Source: Lentzea cavernae
GTDB lineage: Bacteria > Actinomycetota > Actinomycetes > Mycobacteriales > Pseudonocardiaceae
Length of the DNA stretch: 64,000 bases
Assembly (NCBI RefSeq): GCF_014653695.1
Contig: NZ_BNAR01000004.1
Span: forward strand, 576,645 to 640,644
Direction: 5' to 3'
The notes under the pieces were generated by a model that worked only from the letters and a program-made list of their open reading frames with translations, ran no database searches and was not told the DNA's origin. The translations under genes and the position numbers were made by a program. The first letter of the stretch is position 1, and every line of letters starts with the position of its first letter. Positions 7,464 through 16,155 of the stretch are shown piece by piece.

Positions 7464-10169
7464 GTGGACCACAAGAGGATCGGCCCCTGCGTGGGGAAGC
7501 TCGCCGGGCTCAGCCTGCTCGCCGGCACGTTGCTCGCCGGGCTTCTCCTCCCCGTCACCGCGACCATGGGGGCGTTGTCGAACGAGCTCAGCGACCAGGT
7601 CAAGTCCACTTTGGCCCAGATGCTGAACTCCGACCCGCCGCTGATGACGACCGTGGCCGACAAGGACGGCGCGCCGATCGCCTACCTGTACGACCAGTAC
7701 CGGGTGCGCACACCACCGGACAAGATCTCGCAGAACATGAAGGACGCGCTGCTCGCGATCGAGGACCGCCGGTTCTACGACCACCACGGCGTCGACTGGC
7801 TGGCCACCCTGCGCGCCGCGGCCCGCAACAACTCGAGCGGGTCGGTGCAGCAGGGCGCGTCCACGCTGACCCAGCAGTACGTGAAGAACTACCTCGTGCA
7901 CGCACTGGCGCGCACCGACAAGAACGCGCAACGCGAGGCCCAGGAACAGAGCATCACCCGGAAGCTGCGCGAGGCGCGCATCGCGGTCGGGGTGGAAACG
8001 GCGCTGAGCAAGGACGAGATCCTCCGCCGGTACCTCGACCTCGTGCCGTTCGGTTCGACGATCTTCGGTGTCACGGCGGCTTCGCAGGCCTACTTCGACA
8101 CGACTCCGGACGAGCTGACGGTCCCCCAGGCCGCGACGCTCGCGGGCATGGTGAACAGCCCGACCGCCCTGGACCCGGAAGCACGGCCCGACAAGGCACT
8201 GGAGCGCAGGAACCTCGTCATCGACGCGATGGTGACCGAGGCGAAGCTGTCCAAAGAGGACGCGGACAAGCACAAGGCCGCTCCGCTCGGCCTGCAGGAG
8301 CCCGTGCGCCCGTTGCAGACCGGGTGCGTCGGCGCCGGACCGTCCTACGGGTTCTTCTGCTCGTTCCTGGTCGAGTACCTGACCGAGTCGGGCTTCAACC
8401 TGGAGGAGCTGAAGATCGGCGGCTACCGGATCGAGACCACGCTCGACCCGAAGATCACCGACCACGCGAAGCAGTCGGTCGAGGCGCAGGCGCCGAAGAA
8501 CACGCCCGGCGTGGCGAACACGATGGCCGTCGTGCGCCCCGGCAAGGACGCGCACGAGGTCGTCGCCCTGGTGGCCAACCGCGACTACGGCCTCGACAAG
8601 GAGCAGTTCCAGACGCAGTTCGACCTGCCGAGCGGGGTGGAGAACAAGTTCGGCACGGGCTCGGTCTACAAGGTCTTCACCGCGGCGGCCGCGCTGGAGA
8701 AGGGGATCGGCATCGACACCGTCGTCGACTCCCCCAACACCTACGCCTCCAAGGTGTTCAAGGGCGGCGCCGCCTCCTGCCCGGCCACGGGCGAGCCGAA
8801 CACCTACTGGTACTGCCTCTCCAACCACAACGACCGCTACCCGCCGAAGATGCCGCTGAAGCAGGCGCTCGCGACCTCGCCCAACACGGCGTTCGTGATC
8901 CTCGAGGAGAAGACGGGCCTGGAGGCGGTGGTGGACATGGCGTCCCGGCTCGGCATGCGCGAGACCATGGCCACCAACATCGCCGGCGTGAAGCCGGACC
9001 CCAAGGGCTCCAAGGACCTGCGGGTCTCCCAGGCGGAGTTCTACGCGTCCAACGGCAACGCCTCCTTCACCCTGGGCCCCGCGCCCTCCAGCACGCTCGA
9101 ACTGGCGAACGTGGCCGCGACGATCATGAGCGGCGGCACCTGGTGCAAGCCCACCCCGGTCCGCCGGGTCGTCGACCGCCACGGCAAGCCCGTCGAGCTC
9201 AAGAAGCCCCCGTGCGAACAGGCCGTGGCCGAACCCCTCGCCAACGCCCTCGCCAACGGCCTGAGCGAGGACAGCAAGGGCCAGGGCACCGCGGCGATCT
9301 CGGCGCAGAAGGCCGGCTGGAAGCGGCCGATGATGGGCAAGACGGGCACGACGGAGGAGTACAAGTCCGCCGCGTACCTCGGTGCCACGCCCGACTACGC
9401 AGGCGCCGTCCAGGTGTTCAACGACAGCACCTCGCCGAAGGGCATCTGCGTCGGCGCGGGCGCGCCGAGGCTCTGCCCCGAGGGCAACATCTACGGCGGC
9501 ACCGTGCCCGCGGCCACCTGGTTCGACACCATGATGAAGGTGCACGCGGACCTGCCGGAGAAGCCCCTGCCCCAGGTGGAGGAACGCTTCCTGAAGGGTG
9601 ACGCGCAGTTGAAGGTGCCCGACGTCGTCGGGTCCGAGCTCGGCAAGGCGAAGGCCCTGCTGCGCGACGCGGGGTACGAGGTGACGACCGTGTCCGTCGC
9701 CTCCTCGGAACCGGCGGGCGCGGTGGTCGACCAGTCACCGCGCGGCGTCGCGGTGCGGGGCACGCCGGTGACGCTCTCGGTGAGCAGCGGCCCGCCGGCC
9801 GCCGCTCCGCCGGCCCCGCCCCAGCAGACGGCCCCGCCTTCGGCCGAGGCGGCCACTCCCCCGGTCGAGGTACCGCCGTCCCCCGCTCCCGAGCCTTCGA
9901 CTCAGGCCCCCGAGCCGTCCCCGCCGGCACCCACCCGGTCGACGCCGGCTCCCGAACCCTCGTCACCGGCTCCCGGTCCGACGACGCAGGCACCCGAACC
10001 CTCGTCACCGGCTCCCGGTCCGACGACGCAGGCACCCGAGCCCTCGTCGCCCGCTCCCGGTCCGTCCTCGCCGGCTCCGGAGCCGCCGTCACCCGTTCCC
10101 GGGCCTTCGTCACCGGCACCCGAGCCGTCACCCCCACCGTCCACCAGGCGAGGTGCTGACCTGCTCTGA
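7464..10169 (+). CDS. Class A penicillin-binding protein with PASTA domain
   Basis: 901 residues. Bifunctional peptidoglycan glycosyltransferase and DD-transpeptidase acting at the outer membrane face. A TM segment (residues about 13-34) is followed by the GT51 domain with EDRRFYDHHGVD (catalytic Glu near 100) and GASTLTQQYVKN. The transpeptidase has SVYK (Ser near 400), SPNTAF as the SxN box and KTGTTEE near 625. One PASTA domain spans about 717-777 (LKVPDVVGSELGKAKALLRD). The remaining 120 residues are a Pro/Ser/Glu tail, likely wall-spanning. The GTG start has AGGGGAG 6 nt upstream. It is of the PonA1/PBP1A type; the paralogue is not assigned. Confidence 0.93.
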   Translation: MDHKRIGPCVGKLAGLSLLAGTLLAGLLLPVTATMGALSNELSDQVKSTLAQMLNSDPPLMTTVADKDGAPIAYLYDQYRVRTPPDKISQNMKDALLAIEDRRFYDHHGVDWLATLRAAARNNSSGSVQQGASTLTQQYVKNYLVHALARTDKNAQREAQEQSITRKLREARIAVGVETALSKDEILRRYLDLVPFGSTIFGVTAASQAYFDTTPDELTVPQAATLAGMVNSPTALDPEARPDKALERRNLVIDAMVTEAKLSKEDADKHKAAPLGLQEPVRPLQTGCVGAGPSYGFFCSFLVEYLTESGFNLEELKIGGYRIETTLDPKITDHAKQSVEAQAPKNTPGVANTMAVVRPGKDAHEVVALVANRDYGLDKEQFQTQFDLPSGVENKFGTGSVYKVFTAAAALEKGIGIDTVVDSPNTYASKVFKGGAASCPATGEPNTYWYCLSNHNDRYPPKMPLKQALATSPNTAFVILEEKTGLEAVVDMASRLGMRETMATNIAGVKPDPKGSKDLRVSQAEFYASNGNASFTLGPAPSSTLELANVAATIMSGGTWCKPTPVRRVVDRHGKPVELKKPPCEQAVAEPLANALANGLSEDSKGQGTAAISAQKAGWKRPMMGKTGTTEEYKSAAYLGATPDYAGAVQVFNDSTSPKGICVGAGAPRLCPEGNIYGGTVPAATWFDTMMKVHADLPEKPLPQVEERFLKGDAQLKVPDVVGSELGKAKALLRDAGYEVTTVSVASSEPAGAVVDQSPRGVAVRGTPVTLSVSSGPPAAAPPAPPQQTAPPSAEAATPPVEVPPSPAPEPSTQAPEPSPPAPTRSTPAPEPSSPAPGPTTQAPEPSSPAPGPTTQAPEPSSPAPGPSSPAPEPPSPVPGPSSPAPEPSPPPSTRRGADLL
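9942..10040. repeat. 42-bp tandem repeat in the PBP tail
   Basis: A 42-bp unit containing CCGGCTCCCGGTCCGACGAC occurs twice in immediate succession almost without change, with decayed copies on either side. It encodes the 14-residue period PEPSSPAPGPTTQA of the proline-rich tail. Confidence 0.8.
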
Positions 10170-10188
10170 GCGATCAGAGCACGCGGAT

Positions 10189-10224
10189 GTGGACGCGGCG
10201 GTCCGAGGAAGCCGCCGCGTCCAC
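10189..10224. terminator. Bidirectional hairpin terminator
   Basis: Perfect 13-bp stem GTGGACGCGGCGG / CCGCCGCGTCCAC with a 10-nt loop. It sits between the convergent stops of the penicillin-binding protein gene and the SDR gene. Confidence 0.85.
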
Positions 10225-10225
10225 G

Positions 10226-10990
10226 TCATGTGCGCAGGTGGGACGCTCCGTTCAGGTCCAGGACCGTCCCGGACGACCAGGCCGCCCCGGGCGAGGCCAG
10301 GTACACGATCGCCGAGGCGATCTCCTCCGGCGTTCCCACCCTGCCGAACGGGCTCTGGTCGCGCACCGCGTCGCCCTCGTCGCCGGCGAGCTTGCCCGCC
10401 TGGCGTTCGGTGGCGACGAACCCCGGCGCCACCGAGGTGACGGAGATCCCGTGCGGGGCGAGCGCCACCGCGGCCGACTGCCCGAACGCGTGCAGGGCCG
10501 CCTTGGTCGCCCCATAGGCCGGGTAGTCGGGTTCGCCGCGGAACGCGCCGCGCGAGCCGACGTTGACGATGCTGCCCGGCGCCCCCCGGTCGATGAGGTG
10601 TTGTGCCACCGCCCAGGTGACGTTCACGGCGCCGAGGAGGTTCACGTCCACCATGGACCGCCACGCGCTGGTCCACGCCTCCCACGAGGTGTCGCCGACG
10701 CGGTGCACGTTGCCGGCGCCCGGTGCGACCGCCGCGTTGTTGACCAGCACGTCCACGGCGCCCAGGTGGTCCACCGCCTCGGCCACCAGGCGGCGGGCGG
10801 TGCCGGGGTCGGCGAGGTCGCCGCCGATCAGCACGTGGCCGTCGCCGGCGAGGCGGGCGAGCGTCGCCTCGGCGTCGTCGCGGCGGCTGCTGTAGTGCAC
10901 GGCGACGCGGTGGCCCCGTTCGGCGAAGGCCTCGGCCGTCGCGCGGCCGATTCCCCGCGACGCCCCGGTGATGATCACTCCACTCGACAT
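10226..10990 (-). CDS. SDR-family NAD(P)-dependent oxidoreductase
   Basis: 254-residue classical short-chain dehydrogenase, cytoplasmic. It has the TGASRGIG cofactor loop near the N-terminus, LVNNAAVAPG, the catalytic Ser in NVGSRGAF and the YGATK catalytic Tyr/Lys pair. The ATG at 10990 begins MSSGVIITGASRGIG, the normal family length. It starts 13 nt after the GH3 stop, so it is the last gene of the LacI-controlled sugar operon and may oxidise or reduce a sugar or polyol derived from the imported glycan. That substrate is a guess; FabG-like activity cannot be excluded. Confidence 0.9.
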   Translation of the reverse strand: MSSGVIITGASRGIGRATAEAFAERGHRVAVHYSSRRDDAEATLARLAGDGHVLIGGDLADPGTARRLVAEAVDHLGAVDVLVNNAAVAPGAGNVHRVGDTSWEAWTSAWRSMVDVNLLGAVNVTWAVAQHLIDRGAPGSIVNVGSRGAFRGEPDYPAYGATKAALHAFGQSAAVALAPHGISVTSVAPGFVATERQAGKLAGDEGDAVRDQSPFGRVGTPEEIASAIVYLASPGAAWSSGTVLDLNGASHLRT

Positions 10991-11003
10991 GCCCCCACGG
11001 TAC

Positions 11004-12824
11004 CTACAGGCCGTGTCCGAACGGGAAGAGCGGATCGTCATAGCCCGCAACGTCCTCGTGGTGGCGGCGCACCTGCTCCATCGAGCGCGGGAGGTCGAAC
11101 GGGAGCTTGCCCTCCGGTGCGATGACGCCCGACAGCGCGTCGGCGAGGGCCTCGTCGGTGGTGCCGTAGCTGACCACCAGCGTCGAGGCGATCTCCAGCA
11201 GCGGGGTCAGGACGGCGGGGCGGTCCAGGGTCACGTCGACCAGCAACGGGCAGGCGGCGGCGACTCGGGCCAGGCGCGTGGCCAGTCCGGGCTGGAAGTC
11301 GAGCGAACCCTGGTGGAACCACGACTCCAGGAACAGGTCCGCCCGCGGGTCGAACGGGGCCATGAGCCGCACCAGCGCCACGTCGGCCTCTTCCGGAGTG
11401 GCCACCACGGTTCCCAGGCGTGCGGCTACCTCGGGCGAGAAGTTCTCCACGTAGAGCTTCAGTCCCGGCCTCATCGGCAACGCCCCGGCGTCCGCGTGCA
11501 GAACCGTGACCGAACGGGCCTGCGCGGCGTGGCCCTCGTCGCGGAAGTCCTGCCGTCCCAAGACCTCCGCCGCACGGTCCTCGTCGACGAACGGATCGTC
11601 GAACAGGCCCAGGCGGAACTTCACCGCGAGGAGCCTGCGCGCCGACTCGTCGATCCGCTCCTCCGTCACCCGGCCCTGGGCCACCAGTTCCAGCAGCACC
11701 TCGACGCACTCCTCGCCACCGAACTGGTCGGCGCCCGCCTCGAGGATGAGTTCCATGCGCCCGTGCGCGTCGAGGTGTTCGACACCCCAGGCACGGGCGG
11801 GCAGCACCTTGTCGCCCACGTGGTTGTCCATGACGAGTTCCCAGTCGGTGAGCACCACGCCGTCGAAGCCGAGGCCCTCGCGCAGCATCCCGGTGACGAC
11901 CTGGCGGTTGTAACCGAACCCGACCTCCGCGATCGGTTCGCCGTCCACCTCCAGCCCGACGGGCATGCCGTAGTACGGCATGACCAACGCCGTTCCCGCT
12001 TCCACGACCGCGCGGAACGGTGCCATGTGGTCGTCGAAGCGACCGCCGGGGTAGACCTGCTCGCGGCCGTACGGGAAGTGCGCGTCCTCGCCGTCCTTCT
12101 GCGGGCCGCCGCCGGGGAAGTGCTTGCTGCAGCAGGCCACGGACTCGGGTCCCAGGGACGCGCCCTGGAACCCGCGCACGTACGCCACGGCCAGTTCGGC
12201 CGTCAAAGCGCTGTCCTGCCCGAACGTTCCCGCCTGCCGGGCCCAGCGCGGCTCGGTGGCCAGGTCGATCGCCGGGTGCAACGCGCACCGGATGCCGGCC
12301 GCCGCGTACTCCTGGCGGGCGATGTCCGCGAAACGTTCCACCAGGGACGGATCGCGCAGCGCGGCGAGGCCCAGCGACTCCGGCCACTGCGAGAAGGCCT
12401 TGGCGCTGAAGGAAACTCCGGCGTTCTCGATGAACGCGTGCCGCGGGTCGGTGGAGATCGTCACCGGGATCCCGTGCGGCGTGCTCTCGGCGATGAGCTG
12501 CAGGTTGTTGTGCCACCGAGCCGCCATGCGCGCGTCGAGCAGGGCGTGCACGTTGAAGTGCGACAAGTGTTTCTCCGTCACCACGACGCTCGTGGGCGAC
12601 TTGCTGATGTCGCCGGGAGCCTCCTTCACCGTGCCGTCCGCACCCGCCTCGATGACGGTGTGGAACAGCAGACCCGCCTTCTCCTCCAGCGACAGGCGCC
12701 CGAGCAGGTCCGCCACGCGCTCGGCCACGGGCAGGCGCGGGTCCTCGTAGGGGTCCATGACGCCGTTGCCGTTGAGGTCGCGGTACTCGACGCCGTCCTC
12801 GGAGATCAGCCGAACAGGCCGCAT
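11004..12824 (-). CDS. GH3 beta-glycosidase
   Basis: 606 residues, no signal peptide, so probably intracellular. It has an EF-hand-like N-terminal stretch (DLNGNGVMDPYED) seen in many GH3 enzymes. The (beta/alpha)8 domain carries CCSKHFPGGG and the nucleophile segment GVVLTDWELV. The alpha/beta sandwich domain ends in EGKLPFDLPRSMEQV. The start is ambiguous: ATG 12824 has GGAGGG 7 nt upstream, while ATG 12839 overlaps the preceding stop (TGATG) and would add MEGSD. I prefer 12824. Placed after an exported GH144-like glucanase and an oligosaccharide importer, it most likely releases glucose from imported oligosaccharides. Confidence 0.9.
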   Translation of the reverse strand: MRPVRLISEDGVEYRDLNGNGVMDPYEDPRLPVAERVADLLGRLSLEEKAGLLFHTVIEAGADGTVKEAPGDISKSPTSVVVTEKHLSHFNVHALLDARMAARWHNNLQLIAESTPHGIPVTISTDPRHAFIENAGVSFSAKAFSQWPESLGLAALRDPSLVERFADIARQEYAAAGIRCALHPAIDLATEPRWARQAGTFGQDSALTAELAVAYVRGFQGASLGPESVACCSKHFPGGGPQKDGEDAHFPYGREQVYPGGRFDDHMAPFRAVVEAGTALVMPYYGMPVGLEVDGEPIAEVGFGYNRQVVTGMLREGLGFDGVVLTDWELVMDNHVGDKVLPARAWGVEHLDAHGRMELILEAGADQFGGEECVEVLLELVAQGRVTEERIDESARRLLAVKFRLGLFDDPFVDEDRAAEVLGRQDFRDEGHAAQARSVTVLHADAGALPMRPGLKLYVENFSPEVAARLGTVVATPEEADVALVRLMAPFDPRADLFLESWFHQGSLDFQPGLATRLARVAAACPLLVDVTLDRPAVLTPLLEIASTLVVSYGTTDEALADALSGVIAPEGKLPFDLPRSMEQVRRHHEDVAGYDDPLFPFGHGL

Positions 12825-12838
12825 GTCAGAACCCTCCA

Positions 12839-14419
12839 TCACACTCGGCTCGCGCCGAACTCCTCGACACCGATCACCGGACGAAGCGCGCGTTCGACGG
12901 CCGGTGTCGCGAACGACCGCCGGATCACGTCCCGGCACAGGACGTTCCCGACCGCTCCCATGACCATGGCCTGGTCCAGCGACAGGTAGCGGCGCGCGAT
13001 GGCGCCCGACCGCACGGCGACCGCGTCGAAGAACCCGCCCCTGCCGTACGCGCGCAGGTCGTCCTGGATGCGCGCCAGGTTCGTGTACGCCTCGTCGCGC
13101 TCGTGCATCATCGCCAGGAACGCGGCGTGCGGGGTCACCACTCCGTCGCCGTAGGTGGGCGTGGGCGCGGTGGCGGGGCGGCACGAGCCGAAGCCGACGT
13201 CGTAGTTGGTCATCTCCTGGTCGGAGAAGTACCCGTTCGCACCGTTGCCCGGTTCGTTGCCGGGCCCCAGGCCGAGCGCGTCGACGCCGTACTCGCGGTA
13301 GCCGCCGGCGGGGTTGCTGGACGGGCTGAAGCCCCAGAAGCCGTACTTCGCCTCAATCAGACCGTGCTCGCGCTGCGCCCGCACGTGCAGAGGGTGGTTG
13401 CGGCCCCACGACTTCGGTGCCCACTTCGCCTCGGGCACGAACACGTCCGGCATGAGCTCCTCGAACATCGACCCGCCCCAGCCCGGCACGATCCGCATGC
13501 CGCGGTAGGTGTAGGCGCCTTCGAAGACGTCGATGCCGTAGTAGGTGCGGTTCTCCCCCACCGGCTGCATCTCGTGCCACGACCAGTCGCACGAGGCCGG
13601 GAACGTCCGCCACATCGCGAAGTACTGCTTCGGCGGGATCTGGCGGGTGATGATGCCGAGGTAGCTGGTGATGCGCGTCTCGGAGACCGTCGTGTCGTAG
13701 TGGTGCGTCGTCAGCCAGACAGGGTCGCCGCCGATGTGCGTGCCCTGGTAAACGCCGCCGGGCCGGTCGTGGTCGAACGGGAAGAAGCCGCCGTGGATCA
13801 GGCCTCCCGGCCGCACGGGGTGCGCGGGGTCGTCGCCGGGGTTGTAGAAGGCGTCCCACCGCATGCGGGCGAAGAGCCTGCGCGCCAACGCCCCCGCCGC
13901 GCGGTCCGCCCCGGCCACGACGAGCAGCGCCGCGCCCAGCCATCCGTTGTCCACACTGGAGCAGAACGGGTGGACGACCGCGCCCGTGCCGGGCCAGGAG
14001 CGCAACGCGTCCCCGGTCTCCTCGTCGTACCAGTTGAAGTACATGCCGCTCGGGACGTGGTGTTCCATCCGGTCCAGGGTGGTCAGCGTGCGGACCAGGC
14101 GAGCCGAGGCCTCGTCCTTCGAGATGAGCCCGAGTTCGCGCGCCACGACGGTCGACCACAGGTAGCCGCCGATGTTCGTCGGCGAGGTGTAGCCCGAGCG
14201 GTCGGACGCGGCCAGCGACTCGGGGATGTTGTCCGCGGGCAGGCCCGTGCCCGACGGGGTCATGGCGACGAGGCTGCGCCACGTGTCCTTCGCCCAGCCC
14301 CGGACGCGGACCGGGTCGAAACCCCGTCCCGGGGCGGCCGCGGCGGAGGCGGGAACGGCGAGCGCGGCGGCACTCGCGACGAGCAGGGTTCGGCGGGTGA
14401 TCCTGACTGGCGATTCCAT
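12839..14419 (-). CDS. Exported glucoamylase-like (GH144-type) glucan hydrolase
   Basis: 526 residues. The N-terminus ITRRTLLVASAAALAVPASA is a Tat signal. The mature protein is an (alpha/alpha) barrel of the PF10091 glycoamylase-like group: SWPGTGAVVHPFCSSVDNGW, GWGGSMFEELMPDVFVPE, SWGRNHPLHVRAQREHGL, YGFWGFSPSSNPAGGYREYG. Proteins with these motifs include the GH144 endo-beta-1,2-glucanases, so secretion of a beta-1,2-glucan (sophoro-oligosaccharide) depolymerase is the favoured reading. It sits between the permease genes and GH3 in one leftward operon, 19 nt after the permease stop. Family is fairly secure; linkage specificity is inference. Confidence 0.8.
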   Translation of the reverse strand: MESPVRITRRTLLVASAAALAVPASAAAAPGRGFDPVRVRGWAKDTWRSLVAMTPSGTGLPADNIPESLAASDRSGYTSPTNIGGYLWSTVVARELGLISKDEASARLVRTLTTLDRMEHHVPSGMYFNWYDEETGDALRSWPGTGAVVHPFCSSVDNGWLGAALLVVAGADRAAGALARRLFARMRWDAFYNPGDDPAHPVRPGGLIHGGFFPFDHDRPGGVYQGTHIGGDPVWLTTHHYDTTVSETRITSYLGIITRQIPPKQYFAMWRTFPASCDWSWHEMQPVGENRTYYGIDVFEGAYTYRGMRIVPGWGGSMFEELMPDVFVPEAKWAPKSWGRNHPLHVRAQREHGLIEAKYGFWGFSPSSNPAGGYREYGVDALGLGPGNEPGNGANGYFSDQEMTNYDVGFGSCRPATAPTPTYGDGVVTPHAAFLAMMHERDEAYTNLARIQDDLRAYGRGGFFDAVAVRSGAIARRYLSLDQAMVMGAVGNVLCRDVIRRSFATPAVERALRPVIGVEEFGASRV

Positions 14420-14438
14420 GAGAGTCCCCTTTGGACGA

Positions 14439-15257
14439 TCACTTGATGCCGGTGGTCGCGATGCCCTCGATGAAGCGCCGCTGGAAGACGAGGAACACGA
14501 GCAGCACCGGGACGACGACGATGGTGGCCCCGGCGAGGAGCAGGCCGTACTGGATGGAGTTCTGACCGGTCGAGTAGAGGGCGAGCGCGACCGGGAGCGT
14601 GTACTCGCTCTCCTGCTGCGCGACCACCAGGGGCCAGAGGAAGTTGTTCCAGCTGCCGAGGAACGTGAGGATGCCGAGGGTCGCGAGCGCGGGCCCGCAC
14701 AGCGGCAGGACGATCCTGGCGAAGATCCGCAGCTCGCCCGCGCCGTCGACCCGTCCGGCGTCGAGCAGCTCGCCCGGCAGGCCCACGATGAACTGGCGCA
14801 TCAGGAACACGCCGAACGGCGAGACGAGGAACGGCAGGATCAACGCGGGCAACGAGTTCGCCAGGCCCGCGTTGACGACGAGCACGTACAGCGGCACGAA
14901 CGTGACCACGCCGGGGATCATCAGGGTCGCCATGACGATCAGGAACAGCGTCCGCTTCCCCCGGAACTCCAGCTTGGCGAGCGCGTAGCCGACCATCGAG
15001 CAGAACAGCAGGTTTCCCACCGTCACCAGCACGGCGACGATCGCCGAGTTGAGGAAGTACGTCCCGAACTGCAGGCGGGAGAACAGCTGCGTGTAGTTGT
15101 CCAGGGACGGGCTCTCGGGCAGCCACGTGGGCGGGTTCGCCCGGATCTCGCCCTCGCCCTTGAAGCTGCCGAGGACCATCCAGGCGAACGGCGAGACCAC
15201 GGCGACGAGCGCGAGGGTGAGCGGGACGTAGAGCCACCAGCGGTTCTTCGCGGTCAT
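14439..15257 (-). CDS. Carbohydrate ABC transporter permease (MalG type)
   Basis: 272-residue inner-membrane permease with about six TM helices. The cytoplasmic EAA-like loop reads ELLDAGRVDGAGELRIFARIV, with Asp in place of the first Glu. It pairs with the MalF-type permease immediately upstream (stop and ATG one nucleotide apart) and the lipoprotein binding protein. No ATPase gene is in the operon. In actinobacteria such importers commonly share the MsiK ATPase encoded elsewhere. Confidence 0.93.
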   Translation of the reverse strand: MTAKNRWWLYVPLTLALVAVVSPFAWMVLGSFKGEGEIRANPPTWLPESPSLDNYTQLFSRLQFGTYFLNSAIVAVLVTVGNLLFCSMVGYALAKLEFRGKRTLFLIVMATLMIPGVVTFVPLYVLVVNAGLANSLPALILPFLVSPFGVFLMRQFIVGLPGELLDAGRVDGAGELRIFARIVLPLCGPALATLGILTFLGSWNNFLWPLVVAQQESEYTLPVALALYSTGQNSIQYGLLLAGATIVVVPVLLVFLVFQRRFIEGIATTGIK

Positions 15258-15258
15258 G

Positions 15259-16155
15259 TCAGCTCCTCTCCCGCAGCAGGCGGAACTGCAGCGCCGTGAC
15301 GACCGCGATCACCACGAAGATCAGGTAGCTCATGGCCGAGGCGAAGCCGTAGTTGCCGAACCCGAACTGCTTGTACGTGTACATCGAGGCGGAGATCGTC
15401 GAGTTGAGCGGGCCGCCGTTGGTCATGACGTACGGCTCCTCGAAGAACTGCAGGTAGCCGATCGCCGTCGTCACCGAGACGAACAGCAGCGTCGGGCGCA
15501 GCAGCGGCAGCGTGATGTGCCGGAACCGCTTGACCGACCCGGCGCCGTCGATCGACGCGGCCTCGTGCAGCGACGCGGGAACCGCCTGCAGCCCGGCCAG
15601 GAAGATGATCATCGCGGTGCCGAAGTTGCGCCACGCCGCCATGAGGATCAACGCCGGCATGGACCAGTCCGGGTCGCCGAGCCAGTTCGGGCCGGTGATC
15701 CCGACCCAGCCGAGCACGGTGTTGATGAGCCCGAACTCGTCCTGCAGCAGGAACCTCCACACCACGGCGACCGCGACGATCGACGTGATCACCGGGGTGT
15801 AGAAGCCCAGCCGGAAGAACGCGCGGAACCGCGAGATCCCCTTGTCCAGCACCACGGCCGCCGCGAGCGCGATGCCCAGCGTGAGCGGCACGCCCACCAG
15901 CACGAAGTACGCGGTGTTCGCCGCCGCCGTGCGGAACAGCGGGTCGGCGAACGCCTGCACGTAGTTGTCGAGCCCGACGAACTCCACCGAGAACGGCGTG
16001 CGCAGGTCCCGGTTGCGGGTGTCGGTGAAGCTCATGAACAGCGACTGGACCACCGGCCACGCCGTGAACACCGCGAACAGCAGGCAGAACGGCAGGATCA
16101 GTCCCCACGCCGCCCGCTCCACCCCGCGGCGGCGGGCCGGGGCGGGCGAGCTCAC
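15259..16155 (-). CDS. Carbohydrate ABC transporter permease (MalF type)
   Basis: 298 residues with six predicted TM helices starting at WGLILPFCLLFAVFTAWPVV and an EAA loop SLHEAASIDGAGSVKRFRHI. The GTG start at 16155 overlaps the binding-protein stop (GTGA), which fixes it. The open frame continues upstream opposite the binding-protein gene but is noncoding there. It forms the membrane channel with the MalG-type partner. Confidence 0.92.
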   Translation of the reverse strand: MSSPAPARRRGVERAAWGLILPFCLLFAVFTAWPVVQSLFMSFTDTRNRDLRTPFSVEFVGLDNYVQAFADPLFRTAAANTAYFVLVGVPLTLGIALAAAVVLDKGISRFRAFFRLGFYTPVITSIVAVAVVWRFLLQDEFGLINTVLGWVGITGPNWLGDPDWSMPALILMAAWRNFGTAMIIFLAGLQAVPASLHEAASIDGAGSVKRFRHITLPLLRPTLLFVSVTTAIGYLQFFEEPYVMTNGGPLNSTISASMYTYKQFGFGNYGFASAMSYLIFVVIAVVTALQFRLLRERS